From positions 1-46,409 of the forward strand of contig UQVC01000021.1 in NCBI GenBank assembly GCA_900544395.1: 46,409 nucleotides of DNA, in the 5' to 3' direction. The position numbers were made by a program, and so were the translations under genes. The notes under the pieces were generated by a model that did no database searches, was not told the DNA's origin, and saw only the letters and a program-made list of their open reading frames with translations. The DNA is from an uncultured Ruminococcus sp. GTDB lineage: Bacteria; Bacillota; Clostridia; Lachnospirales; Lachnospiraceae. Positions 24,160 through 31,303 of the stretch are shown here, piece by piece (within the stretch, counting starts at the first letter, position 1; each line of letters opens with the position of its first letter).

Positions 24160-25658
24160 GACGATGGAAACAGACGATGGGAGTGATCATGAGTGTTGTG
24201 CTGGTGGCAGTGATGCTGTTTCCAATCCGGGTACAGGCGAAGGAGCAGGCCATTCCTACAATCCGGCTGACACTTGGAGATGGTCAGACAACACCACAGT
24301 TTCAGGCAGGAGAAACCGGAGAATTGTTGATCCGGGTGTGGAACAAAGGAACGCAGGACGCGGGAAATGTAAAAATTTCTCCGGTGTTAGATGATGCAGC
24401 AAGCTGGCCCTTTGAAATCCAAAATATGAACAATGAACTGGAACTGGGAACCATTCCGGCAGGAGAGTATGCAGAAGCAGTGTGGAAGGATTTGAAAGTC
24501 CGGGAAGATGTAGAGACCAAGTCTTATAAACTGTCTTTTTCTGTTGCGTATGATGATGGGGAGAATCAGTTCCAAAGTACCCCGTACATTTTTGCAAAGA
24601 CGACTGCCAAACCGGCAGAACAGCCGGATGACAATGAGCAGCCAGAAGTACCGCAGGAACCACAGGGCGGCGGAGATCTGTCAGGCGGCATCATGAACAG
24701 TGATCCGATCATTTCCGGCGGTGGCGGCGGGGCGGCTCCGGCGTCTGCATCCGTGCCGCGAGTGATCGTGACAGGATTTAATACCGATCCGGGAGAAGTA
24801 AATGCAGGAAGTAATTTTCGTCTGATCATCCATCTGAAGAATACATCTGCGACTACAGCAGTGTCTAATATGTTGTTTGATCTGCAGGCTCCGGCAGCAG
24901 GAACTGATGCTGCCGCAGAAGCACCGGCATTTTTGCCGGCATCCGGTTCCAGTTCCATTTATCTGGATGGAATCCCGGCAGGAGGAACAAAAGATATTTC
25001 GATTGAATTGAATGCAAGAGCGGATCTGGTACAGAAGCCATACAGCATTGCCATGTCCATGAAATATGAAGATGGAAATGCCACACAGTTTGAGAGTGCT
25101 TCCAGTCTGGCAATTCCGGTCAAACAGGCAGCCAGATTTGAACTGAGTGACATTGAAGTGGCACCGGAATCCGTTGCTGTTGGAGAAGAAGCAAATATTA
25201 CCTGCAGTCTTTACAATACCGGACGAATCAAGCTTTACAATGTAAAAGCAAGATTTGAAGGAGAAGGACTGACAGGAAAAGAGCTGTTTATAGGAAATAT
25301 CGAATCTGGTGCAACCGGATCTATTGACGGGATTGTGACAGCAAATCAGGAGATCAATGAAACACAGAAGTGTAAGCTCGTCATCTCATATGAAGATGAG
25401 GCAGGAAAAGGCTCGACCATGGAAAAAGAGTTTTCGCTGACTGTGATGCCGGCATCTGACCCGGTTGCAGATATGATGCCGATGGAAGAGGAAGCACCAA
25501 AACAGGGACTTCCGGTTGTGCCGATTGTGATCGTGGTTGTAATCGTGGCTGGAATTGCTGTGATTGTACTGGTTCGCAGACATAAGAAGAAAAAAATGGC
25601 GGCTTTGGAAGAGGAGGACTTGCTAAATGAGGTGGATCGATTTACTGAGGATGAGTAG
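24156..25658 (+). CDS. Extracellular CARDB/COG1361-like protein with C-terminal membrane anchor
   Basis: 500 residues. Signal peptide at about 1-29 (MGVIMSVVLVAVMLFPI, cut near VQAKE). Three Ig-like beta domains of the CARDB/COG1361 kind follow: about 33-150 (GETGELLIRVWNKGTQDAGN), about 205-335 (NAGSNFRLIIHLKNTSATTA), and about 340-440 (VAVGEEANITCSLYNTGRIK). A proline/glutamate then glycine-rich linker (about 157-200) separates the first two. One membrane helix lies at about 458-478 (PVVPIVIVVVIVAGIAV), then RRHKKKK and an acidic tail. Its place between the ATPase and the MacB permease is the position of a MacA-type adaptor, so it probably works outside the membrane with that permease; it is not homologous to MacA in domain structure. 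Starts are coupled (ATGA) with the ATPase. Confidence 0.75.
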   Translation: MRRWKQTMGVIMSVVLVAVMLFPIRVQAKEQAIPTIRLTLGDGQTTPQFQAGETGELLIRVWNKGTQDAGNVKISPVLDDAASWPFEIQNMNNELELGTIPAGEYAEAVWKDLKVREDVETKSYKLSFSVAYDDGENQFQSTPYIFAKTTAKPAEQPDDNEQPEVPQEPQGGGDLSGGIMNSDPIISGGGGGAAPASASVPRVIVTGFNTDPGEVNAGSNFRLIIHLKNTSATTAVSNMLFDLQAPAAGTDAAAEAPAFLPASGSSSIYLDGIPAGGTKDISIELNARADLVQKPYSIAMSMKYEDGNATQFESASSLAIPVKQAARFELSDIEVAPESVAVGEEANITCSLYNTGRIKLYNVKARFEGEGLTGKELFIGNIESGATGSIDGIVTANQEINETQKCKLVISYEDEAGKGSTMEKEFSLTVMPASDPVADMMPMEEEAPKQGLPVVPIVIVVVIVAGIAVIVLVRRHKKKKMAALEEEDLLNEVDRFTEDE

Positions 25659-27042
25659 CAACAGTCTGAAACGGAGGAAACTTCGGACGTTTTTGACGGT
25701 GCTTGGCGTTGTGATCGGTACTGCATCCATTGTCGTGATGATTTCTCTGGGGCTGGGCCTGCAGGAGACGATGTATCAGGAGATCGAGCAGTCAGGAGGC
25801 GTCACCAGTCTTACAGTCACCGGGAAAGACTCCATGTATGGAGATATGTATATGTCTGATGGAAGCAACAGCGAAGAAGCAACGAAGTACACCACAGATG
25901 CTGTGGTGGAGCAGATAAAACAGCTGGAACATGTGACAGATGTACAGCCGGTTCTGGAAATCAGTGCTCTTTTGAAAAAGAATGGCTATGTCGGGTATTG
26001 TCCTCTGACCGGGATGACAGAAGAAGGTCTGAAAAATCTGAATATCAAGCTGGCGCCAGGCGGAAGGCTTCCCAAAGCCGGGAGTTCGGAATTGGAACTG
26101 GTGATCGGGAACAATGTGATTACCAATTTTTCCGAGGAATCCACGGGAAAGATGTATTGGGAAACCGGAGTTCTTCCGGAAATCGATCTGGCAAATGAAT
26201 CTCTGTTTCTGATCCTGGATGAACAGGCGTATTATTCCGCGCAGTCTCCATCTATGGGAACTTCCGATCCGGCAGGGGGAGGAGATGCCAATTCTCAGCA
26301 AAACAGCGGACCGCCGAAAAAATATGTGGTACATGCAAGCGGTATAGTAGAAGGAGATATTGATACCTACAATGCACATTCTTATGTGGTATATTGTGAT
26401 TTGAATACATTGAAAACCATGTTGAAAAAAGAATTCCGAGGAAGAGCCATTCCCGGACAGCCCACTACAAAATCGGGAAAACCGTACAAAGATTTTGTAT
26501 ATACTTCTTTGAAAGTGAAGGCGGATAATATTGACAATGTAGATGCATTGTCGACAGAGATTCGAAACATGGGATTTCAGGTCAGCACCAATGTGGAATA
26601 TATGAACAGCATGAAGAAACAGTTTGCCATGGTACAGGCGGTGTTAGGCGGAATTGGAGCGGTGTCTCTGTTTGTGGCAGCCATCGGGATTGCCAATACC
26701 ATGATGATGTCTATTTATGAGCGTACCAAGGAGATCGGTGTGATCAAGGTATTAGGATGCAGTCTGCGAAATATTAAGCAGATGTTTCTGTTGGAGGCAG
26801 CATTTATTGGATTTATAGGCGGACTGATCGGAAATGTGTTAAGCTATTTGCTGTCGTTTGTGATCAATGCGGTTGTCGCAGGCAGCGGGGCGTTGGGAAT
26901 GGAAGGAAACATTTCTTATATTCCATTCTGGCTGGCAGCCGCATCCATGATTTTTGCAGTATTTGTGGGGATGGCGGCAGGTTATTTCCCGGCACTTCGG
27001 GCAATGCGGCTGAGTCCTTTGGCAGCTATTCATAATGAATAA
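25627..27042 (+). CDS. MacB-type FtsX permease
   Basis: 471 residues, one FtsX repeat, four membrane helices. The start is LRMSSNSLKRRKLRTFLTVL with helix 1 (VLGVVIGTASIVVMISLGLG), then an extracellular MacB-PCD domain at about 45-335. The C-terminal FtsX domain has AVLGGIGAVSLFVAAIGIAN, then YERTKEIGVIKVLGCSLR, followed by two more helices and the terminal RAMRLSPLAAIHNE. It overlaps the preceding gene by 32 bases, with GAGGAGG placed inside that gene 7 bases before ATG 25627. With the ATPase at 23428 it makes a MacAB-like exporter or mechanotransmitter. The substrate is unknown. Confidence 0.85.
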   Translation: MRWIDLLRMSSNSLKRRKLRTFLTVLGVVIGTASIVVMISLGLGLQETMYQEIEQSGGVTSLTVTGKDSMYGDMYMSDGSNSEEATKYTTDAVVEQIKQLEHVTDVQPVLEISALLKKNGYVGYCPLTGMTEEGLKNLNIKLAPGGRLPKAGSSELELVIGNNVITNFSEESTGKMYWETGVLPEIDLANESLFLILDEQAYYSAQSPSMGTSDPAGGGDANSQQNSGPPKKYVVHASGIVEGDIDTYNAHSYVVYCDLNTLKTMLKKEFRGRAIPGQPTTKSGKPYKDFVYTSLKVKADNIDNVDALSTEIRNMGFQVSTNVEYMNSMKKQFAMVQAVLGGIGAVSLFVAAIGIANTMMMSIYERTKEIGVIKVLGCSLRNIKQMFLLEAAFIGFIGGLIGNVLSYLLSFVINAVVAGSGALGMEGNISYIPFWLAAASMIFAVFVGMAAGYFPALRAMRLSPLAAIHNE

Positions 27043-27076
27043 AGGCAGAATTTGATTAAAGAAGAACAAAACATTA

Positions 27077-27105
27077 TTGAAACAATTTTATAGGTGTGTT
27101 AATCT
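27077..27105 (+). promoter_or_regulatory. Possible promoter of the small toxin-like gene
   Basis: TTGAAA (27077-27082), 17-base spacer, TAATCT (27100-27105). The -35 is good and the -10 is weak. Confidence 0.3.
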
Positions 27106-27123
27106 TTTAGAAGGAAAGTACCC

Positions 27124-27240
27124 ATGACAGCATACGAAATCATTATGATTTTTCTTGGAATAATCGGTTTACTGATTTTCTTTGGCGGTTTACTCGTTGC
27201 GTTGCTAACCTTTCTCGATAAGAGAAATAAGCATAAATAA
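27124..27240 (+). CDS. Small hydrophobic peptide, putative holin-like type I toxin
   Basis: 38 residues: MTAYEIIMIFLGIIGLLIFF begins it, a single membrane helix fills most of it, and it ends FLDKRNKHK. The M-T-x-Y-E start, one helix, and short basic tail match the small peptides annotated as putative holin-like toxins (relatives of TxpA/YonT-type type I toxins). Such peptides insert in the membrane and arrest growth when their antisense RNA is lost. AAGGAAAG precedes ATG 27124 by 7 bases. The claim rests on peptide pattern plus the convergent antisense RNA with a near-perfect promoter at 27348-27376, and a terminator for the toxin mRNA at 27310-27339. Confidence 0.7.
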   Translation: MTAYEIIMIFLGIIGLLIFFGGLLVALLTFLDKRNKHK

Positions 27241-27341
27241 AATGCCTCTCCTGTCTGCTACACAGGAGAGGCCGTGTCCGTAAGGACGAATATATAACCT
27301 TTGCTTGGGAGCATCCACTTTGGAGTGGGTGCTTTCTTTAC
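27235..27341 (-). ncRNA. Predicted antisense RNA (RatA-like antitoxin)
   Basis: A minus-strand transcript of about 105 nt is predicted from the promoter at 27348-27376 to an intrinsic terminator whose stem is 27244-27254 with 27262-27272 (11 perfect pairs), followed on the minus strand by ATTTTATTT. It is complementary to the 3' untranslated region and the last bases of the toxin-like gene. That layout is the TxpA/RatA arrangement, in which the antisense RNA pairs with the toxin mRNA 3' end. No transcript data are available, so this is inferred from promoter, terminator and gene order. Confidence 0.6.
27310..27339 (+). terminator. Terminator of the toxin-like mRNA
   Basis: AGCATCCACT and AGTGGGTGCT form a 10-pair stem (one G-T) around TTGG, followed by TTCTTT. 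Confidence 0.65.
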
Positions 27342-27347
27342 ATCCTG

Positions 27348-27376
27348 ATTATAGTGCATATAGGTATGGCGTTCAA
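27348..27376 (-). promoter_or_regulatory. Strong minus-strand promoter of the antisense RNA
   Basis: On the minus strand TTGAAC (27376-27371), exactly 17 bases, then perfect TATAAT (27353-27348). No minus-strand open frame of note follows, which supports an RNA product. Confidence 0.7.
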
Positions 27377-27610
27377 GCGCTTTTTGATGAGCTCCACACG
27401 TTTGTCAGATTCATTGTTACTGTTCATACCAGATATTTGGTAAGCGTGCCGGATAAAATCAAATCAAACTGGATGATTAGATTCCGAATTTTACTTGTAA
27501 AGACAGTTAGCTCTATAAAAACCAGTAGTTTAGTGTTATACTAAAACTCTGTAAGGCTGATCATTACGTTGAAAATGATATTTTATAAATTTGCAAAAAG
27601 GAGAAAAATC
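27377..27610. other. Non-coding stretch after the toxin-antitoxin locus
   Basis: No supported gene. It is AT-rich, contains TTTAGT-GTTAT-ACTAAA (about 27528-27544), a small palindrome around a TATACT that may be the promoter of the next gene, and ends in the ribosome binding site AAAGGAGAA of the gene at 27611. Confidence 0.4.
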
Positions 27611-27874
27611 ATGTTTCGATTATGGGGAAAAGAATTTAAAGACAACCGGATGCTGCGGGACACGGTGATCTGTGACGATTCGGATGAGACGCGCACACAT
27701 AAAATTTTCAATGCACTGGAGGAGATCTGCTACGAGTTTGATCTCAGCAAACCGATCTGGCTGGATGTGACGATCGCAGAGTTCAAGCGTCATGCAAAGG
27801 CGAGATTTTATCAGGATAATTTTGTGGATTCTATTGATTTTGACTATCTGGAGATCCAGATCATCGAGGAGTAG
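27611..27874 (+). CDS. Conserved small cytoplasmic protein, unknown function
   Basis: 87 residues starting MFRLWGKEFKDNRMLRD. Highly charged, no membrane segment, no known motif: a first half with ICDDSDETRTHKIFNALEEI and a second half with PIWLDVTIAEFKRHAKARFYQ ending in an acidic strand. AAAGGAGAA lies upstream of ATG 27611; the extension to 27569 has no such site. The acyltransferase gene begins 3 bases after its stop, so the two are probably cotranscribed. I do not know its function. Confidence 0.65.
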   Translation: MFRLWGKEFKDNRMLRDTVICDDSDETRTHKIFNALEEICYEFDLSKPIWLDVTIAEFKRHAKARFYQDNFVDSIDFDYLEIQIIEE

Positions 27875-27877
27875 ACT

Positions 27878-28927
27878 ATGAATAAGAGTACATTCAGCAA
27901 TCGGGTCACATGGTACAATTTCATATTGTGCATTTTTGTTGTCTGGATCCATGCGCAGAACACAGACGTCTTTACGGAAGCAGTGCTGATCGATGGCAAA
28001 CCATTGTTTCAGCAGATTGAGCAGACGATTGTTTCCGATATTGCAATCGTTGGTGTGGCAGGATTTTTCCTGTGTTCCGGATATTTGTTTTACCGGAATT
28101 ATTCCTGGGGAAAAGTGCTGGAAAAATATAAGACGAGATTTGTGGGACTTTTGATCCCTTATGTAATCTGGACTCTTTTATATTACTTCATCCATGTAGG
28201 AGTATCGTATATTACTCCGCTTCGTGCGGTATTTCATGAGCCGCCGATCGCAGTGTCATGGAATGGAATTGTAGATGCGGTGCTCAATTACCGATATTGT
28301 GCGTTTTTATGGTTTTTACAGTTTTTGATCCTGTTTGTGGTATTGTCTCCGTTGATCTATCTGCTGATCAGCAATAAGTATATGGGGATCGTGGCGATCG
28401 TGCTGCTGCTTGTCATTGACAGTACAGGAGTCTGTGGAGATCTGGCAGTCGGAAGTGTGCAGGCACAGGCATTTTGCAACTGGCTGTTTATCTATATGAC
28501 CGGCGGCTATATTGGGATCCACGGAAGCGGTGCGGTGGAAGAAAAGCATACAAGCTGGCTGCTGTTGCTTGCCAGTGTGATCTTTGCCGTGCTGGCATAC
28601 TATTTTTTCAAACATTCACCGAGTATGTTTACCAATCTGATGTATCTGTTATTGTTTGCGGCAGCGCTGTGGTGTCTGGTATGCAAGCTGCCGCTTCCTG
28701 CTGCCGCTTCCTGGCAGAAGCATACCTTTATGGTATACATGACGCATTTTCTGATCGTGCGGGGCGTAAATGTGATGGTCAGTAAATATCTGTCAGCGTC
28801 CATGTGGCCGGGAATCTTATTGTTCTTTTTGCTTCCGGCGCTGTGTTTTGCTTTGACAGCATTGTTTTGGAGAATTTGTGGAAAAGGACAGTCCTTTGTG
28901 TGGAAAATGTTGTCCGGAAACCGCTGA
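27878..28927 (+). CDS. Membrane acyltransferase, OafA/Acyl_transf_3 type
   Basis: 349 residues, multi-spanning. The start NRVTWYNFILCIFVVWIHAQ carries the family's first helix with the catalytic-type His in WIHA. GFFLCSGYLFYRNY is the second hallmark (G-F-x-x-S-G-Y-x-F). About 9-10 hydrophobic helices follow, the last ending in ALFWRICGKG. These enzymes transfer acetyl or succinyl groups to surface polysaccharides, peptidoglycan or small molecules. The acceptor is unknown here. It follows the small protein at 27611 by 3 bases, and the response regulator at 28961 starts 33 bases later, so it may belong to the same envelope-response operon. Confidence 0.8.
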   Translation: MNKSTFSNRVTWYNFILCIFVVWIHAQNTDVFTEAVLIDGKPLFQQIEQTIVSDIAIVGVAGFFLCSGYLFYRNYSWGKVLEKYKTRFVGLLIPYVIWTLLYYFIHVGVSYITPLRAVFHEPPIAVSWNGIVDAVLNYRYCAFLWFLQFLILFVVLSPLIYLLISNKYMGIVAIVLLLVIDSTGVCGDLAVGSVQAQAFCNWLFIYMTGGYIGIHGSGAVEEKHTSWLLLLASVIFAVLAYYFFKHSPSMFTNLMYLLLFAAALWCLVCKLPLPAAASWQKHTFMVYMTHFLIVRGVNVMVSKYLSASMWPGILLFFLLPALCFALTALFWRICGKGQSFVWKMLSGNR

Positions 28928-28960
28928 TGTGTGGAAAACTGAAAAAAGGAATGAAACTGG

Positions 28961-29659
28961 ATGAAAAAAATACTCATTATAGAAGACGACAGGACTCTGG
29001 GGGAGGGGATTGCATTAGGACTTGGAACCGCTTTCTGCCGATTTGTCCGTTGTGAAACTTTGAAAGAAGCACAGGAAGCGTGGAAAAGGGAAGTGTTTGA
29101 CCTGGTGATTCTGGATATCAATCTGCCCGATGGCAGTGGTTATGATTTTTTGAAAATGTGCAGAAGCCAGAGCGAGGTCCCGGTCTTGATGCTGACAGCG
29201 AATGATCTGGAAATGAATGAGGTGATGGGATTTGAACTGGGAGCCAATGATTATGTGACAAAGCCGTTTCGTCTGGCAGTATTGCGGGCACGGATCGAGA
29301 ATCTTCTGCGGATGACCCAAAAGGAGCATACCAGTAGTTATACCGACGGACGGTTCCGATTTGATTTCGCAGCAATGCACTATGAAAAAGACGGACAGAG
29401 TATTTCCTTGAGCAATACAGAGCAAAAGATTTTAAAACTGCTGGTGGAGAATCCGAAACAGACTCTGAGCAGGCAGATGCTAGTGGATCGGGTATGGACG
29501 GACGGTGCAGAGTATGTGGATGAAAATGCATTGTCTGTGGCGATCCGCAGGCTGAGAGGAAAACTGGAAGATACTCCATCCAGACCAGAGTTTATCCAGA
29601 ATGTGTACGGGATCGGGTATGTATGGCAGCCGGCAGAGGAGGGACTATGGCGTGGGTAA
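28961..29659 (+). CDS. OmpR-family response regulator
   Basis: 232 residues. Receiver domain with acidic pair at 9-10 (IIEDDRTLGEG), phosphoacceptor Asp52 in VILDINLPDGSGYDFL, Thr in MLTANDLEMNEV and Lys in YVTKPFRLAVLRARIENLL. The C-terminal winged helix includes LSNTEQKILKLLVENPKQTLS, WTDGAEYVDENALSVAIRRL, and NVYGIGYVW. The wording ANDLEMNEVMGFELGANDY and DGAEYVDENALSV is that of regulators that pair with BceS-like or VanS-like kinases and ABC transporters. The kinase start lies inside its last codons. AAAGGA precedes the start. Confidence 0.9.
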   Translation: MKKILIIEDDRTLGEGIALGLGTAFCRFVRCETLKEAQEAWKREVFDLVILDINLPDGSGYDFLKMCRSQSEVPVLMLTANDLEMNEVMGFELGANDYVTKPFRLAVLRARIENLLRMTQKEHTSSYTDGRFRFDFAAMHYEKDGQSISLSNTEQKILKLLVENPKQTLSRQMLVDRVWTDGAEYVDENALSVAIRRLRGKLEDTPSRPEFIQNVYGIGYVWQPAEEGLWRG

Positions 29660-30483
29660 GCAGAAAGACATATGAGCATCTGGAGGATATGCTGGATGCT
29701 GCGATTGCAGAAGAGTTTGAAGAATCTGCTTATGATGAGAAGATGCTTTCCAGACTGGAGACAAAGTGGAAACGCTTTCTAAGTGCGTCTGCGCTGAGTG
29801 CAGAGAATGTGAAAAAAGAACATCTTGCAGTACAGGAGATGGTATCGGACATTTCCCATCAAGTCAAAACTCCGATTGCAAATCTCCGTTTGTATGGGGA
29901 ACTTCTGCAGGAGCGTCTTGACGGAGAGGAGCAGGTGCTGGCAGAACGGCTGGTGGAGCAGACAGAGCTGTTGGATTTTCTGATCCAGTCACTGGTCAAA
30001 ATGTCCAGACTGGAGTCCGGCACGATTCAGGTGCTTCCACAGAGACAGAGCCTCTTGCCCCTTCTTCTGGCGGCAGAAAAGCGGGGCGAGGAAACGAGGA
30101 GAAAACGGAAGATCCGGTTGGAAACGCAGGGCTGGGAAACCGCTGGTCTGGCATGGTTTGACCGGAAGTGGACCGAAGAAGCGGTCTATAATGTCCTGGA
30201 TAATGCGTTGAAATACACCGAAGAAGCAAGTACTGTCAGGATGCGTGTAAGGCGTTATGAGTTTTTTGTCTGTCTGGAAATAGAAGATGAAGGTCCGGGC
30301 GTGGATCTGGATGAGGTTCCTCGTTTGTTTGACCGGTTTTATCGAAGCCCGCAGATGCGGGATCGGGAAGGAGTCGGGCTTGGGCTGTTTCTGACTCGTG
30401 AGATTTTGAAAAAGCAAAAAGGTTATATCAAAGTCAAAAACGGAGTCAAAGGGGCCTGTTTTCAGATTTATCTGCAGGTATAA
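29647..30483 (+). CDS. Sensor histidine kinase without membrane segments
   Basis: 278 residues. Residues 1-60 are hydrophilic and helical (SRKTYEHLEDMLDAAIAEEF), with no hydrophobic helix, unlike the two-helix N-terminus of BceS-type kinases. Phosphoacceptor helix MVSDISHQVKTPIANLRLYGE with His71. ATPase domain N box VLDNALKYTEEAS, G1 EDEGPGVDLDEVPRLFDRFY, G2 GVGLGLFLTREILKK. Start ATG 29647 has GGAGGGA upstream and overlaps the regulator by 13 bases. Being cytosolic, it must receive its signal through another protein; the ABC transporter encoded next is the obvious candidate (inference from context). Confidence 0.85.
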   Translation: MAWVSRKTYEHLEDMLDAAIAEEFEESAYDEKMLSRLETKWKRFLSASALSAENVKKEHLAVQEMVSDISHQVKTPIANLRLYGELLQERLDGEEQVLAERLVEQTELLDFLIQSLVKMSRLESGTIQVLPQRQSLLPLLLAAEKRGEETRRKRKIRLETQGWETAGLAWFDRKWTEEAVYNVLDNALKYTEEASTVRMRVRRYEFFVCLEIEDEGPGVDLDEVPRLFDRFYRSPQMRDREGVGLGLFLTREILKKQKGYIKVKNGVKGACFQIYLQV

Positions 30484-30508
30484 GAGAACAGATATGCTGC
30501 AGAAGAAT

Positions 30509-30524
30509 CTTACAGAACTGTTAG
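30509..30524. promoter_or_regulatory. Inverted repeat upstream of the ABC genes, candidate response-regulator site
   Basis: CTTACAG-AA-CTGTTAG is a near-perfect palindrome (one mismatch) between the kinase and the ABC ATPase gene. It shares AGAACTGTT with the inverted repeat at 14680-14706 ahead of the other ABC module. Confidence 0.3.
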
Positions 30525-30557
30525 ATTTGAGAAAGAATGAGGAAAGTGTTGTGTGAT

Positions 30558-30593
30558 AAAGTCTATTCATAAAAGGTGGATAGGCTTTTTATT
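30558..30593 (+). terminator. Terminator or attenuator between kinase and ABC genes
   Basis: AAAGTCTATTC (30558-30568) pairs with GGATAGGCTTT (30578-30588), 11 pairs with two G-T, followed by TT-ATTATT. It separates the two-component genes from the ABC genes, which may therefore have their own promoter or be attenuated. Confidence 0.5.
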
Positions 30594-30621
30594 ATGGCAA
30601 TCAAAAGAGAGGAGCGGTGAC

Positions 30622-31296
30622 ATGGGAACAATTTTAAAGACTGAATCGTTGAAAAAATATTATGGAACAGGAGAAAATCAGGTTCGTGCTTTGGATGGGA
30701 TTGATCTTTCCATCGAAAATGGGGAATTTATTGCGGTCGTAGGAACCTCCGGCAGTGGAAAATCCACCCTTTTGCATATGCTGGGAGGGCTGGATCGTCC
30801 CACTTCTGGAAAAGTATATGTGGATGGCAAGGATATTTTTTCATTAAAGGACGATGCGCTTTGTGTGTTTCGGAGACGAAAGATCGGATTTGTGTTCCAA
30901 AGTTATAATCTGGTTCCGGTTTTGAATGTAGAAGAGAATATCTGTCTGCCCATCGAACTGGATGGCGGAAAAGTCGATCAGAATTATATCTGGGAGATTG
31001 AAGAAGTGCTGGGGATCCAGAAGAAACGGCAGAGTCTGCCGGGACAGCTTTCGGGAGGGCAGCAGCAGCGAGTCGCGATCGCACGGGCGCTGGCGGCAAA
31101 GCCTGCCATCGTTCTTGCCGATGAACCCACCGGAAATCTGGACTCCAGAACCAGTCAGGATGTGCTGGGACTTTTGAAGGTCACAGGAAGTCAGTTCAAG
31201 CAGACGATCGTGATGATCACGCACAATGAAGAAATCGCGCAGATGGCGGATCGGATTATCCGGATCGAAGATGGAAAGCTCCTGGAAAGGCGGTGA
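30622..31296 (+). CDS. ABC transporter ATP-binding protein (BceA/MacB type)
   Basis: 224 residues. Walker A is GTSGSGKST, the Q-loop is FVFQSYNLVPVLNVEENI, the signature is LSGGQQQRVAIARAL, Walker B is IVLADEPTGNLD, and the switch is IVMITHN. Such ATPases pair with FtsX-type permeases; with an adjacent two-component system this is the arrangement of peptide-antibiotic sensing and detoxification modules. Start ATG 30622 has GAGAGGAG 7 bases upstream; the longer frame from 30553 runs through the terminator hairpin and is rejected. The permease begins 7 bases after its stop. Confidence 0.85.
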   Translation: MGTILKTESLKKYYGTGENQVRALDGIDLSIENGEFIAVVGTSGSGKSTLLHMLGGLDRPTSGKVYVDGKDIFSLKDDALCVFRRRKIGFVFQSYNLVPVLNVEENICLPIELDGGKVDQNYIWEIEEVLGIQKKRQSLPGQLSGGQQQRVAIARALAAKPAIVLADEPTGNLDSRTSQDVLGLLKVTGSQFKQTIVMITHNEEIAQMADRIIRIEDGKLLERR

Positions 31297-31303
31297 CCAG
31301 AAG

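Noticed and set aside
27305..27544. 79-codon plus-strand frame after the toxin-like gene
   Set aside because: It covers the terminator of the toxin mRNA and the antisense promoter, and has no good ribosome binding site.
30494..30556. 20-codon frame that could be a leader peptide ahead of the hairpin at 30558
   Set aside because: There is no ribosome binding site and no run of regulatory codons, so attenuation by translation is not supported.
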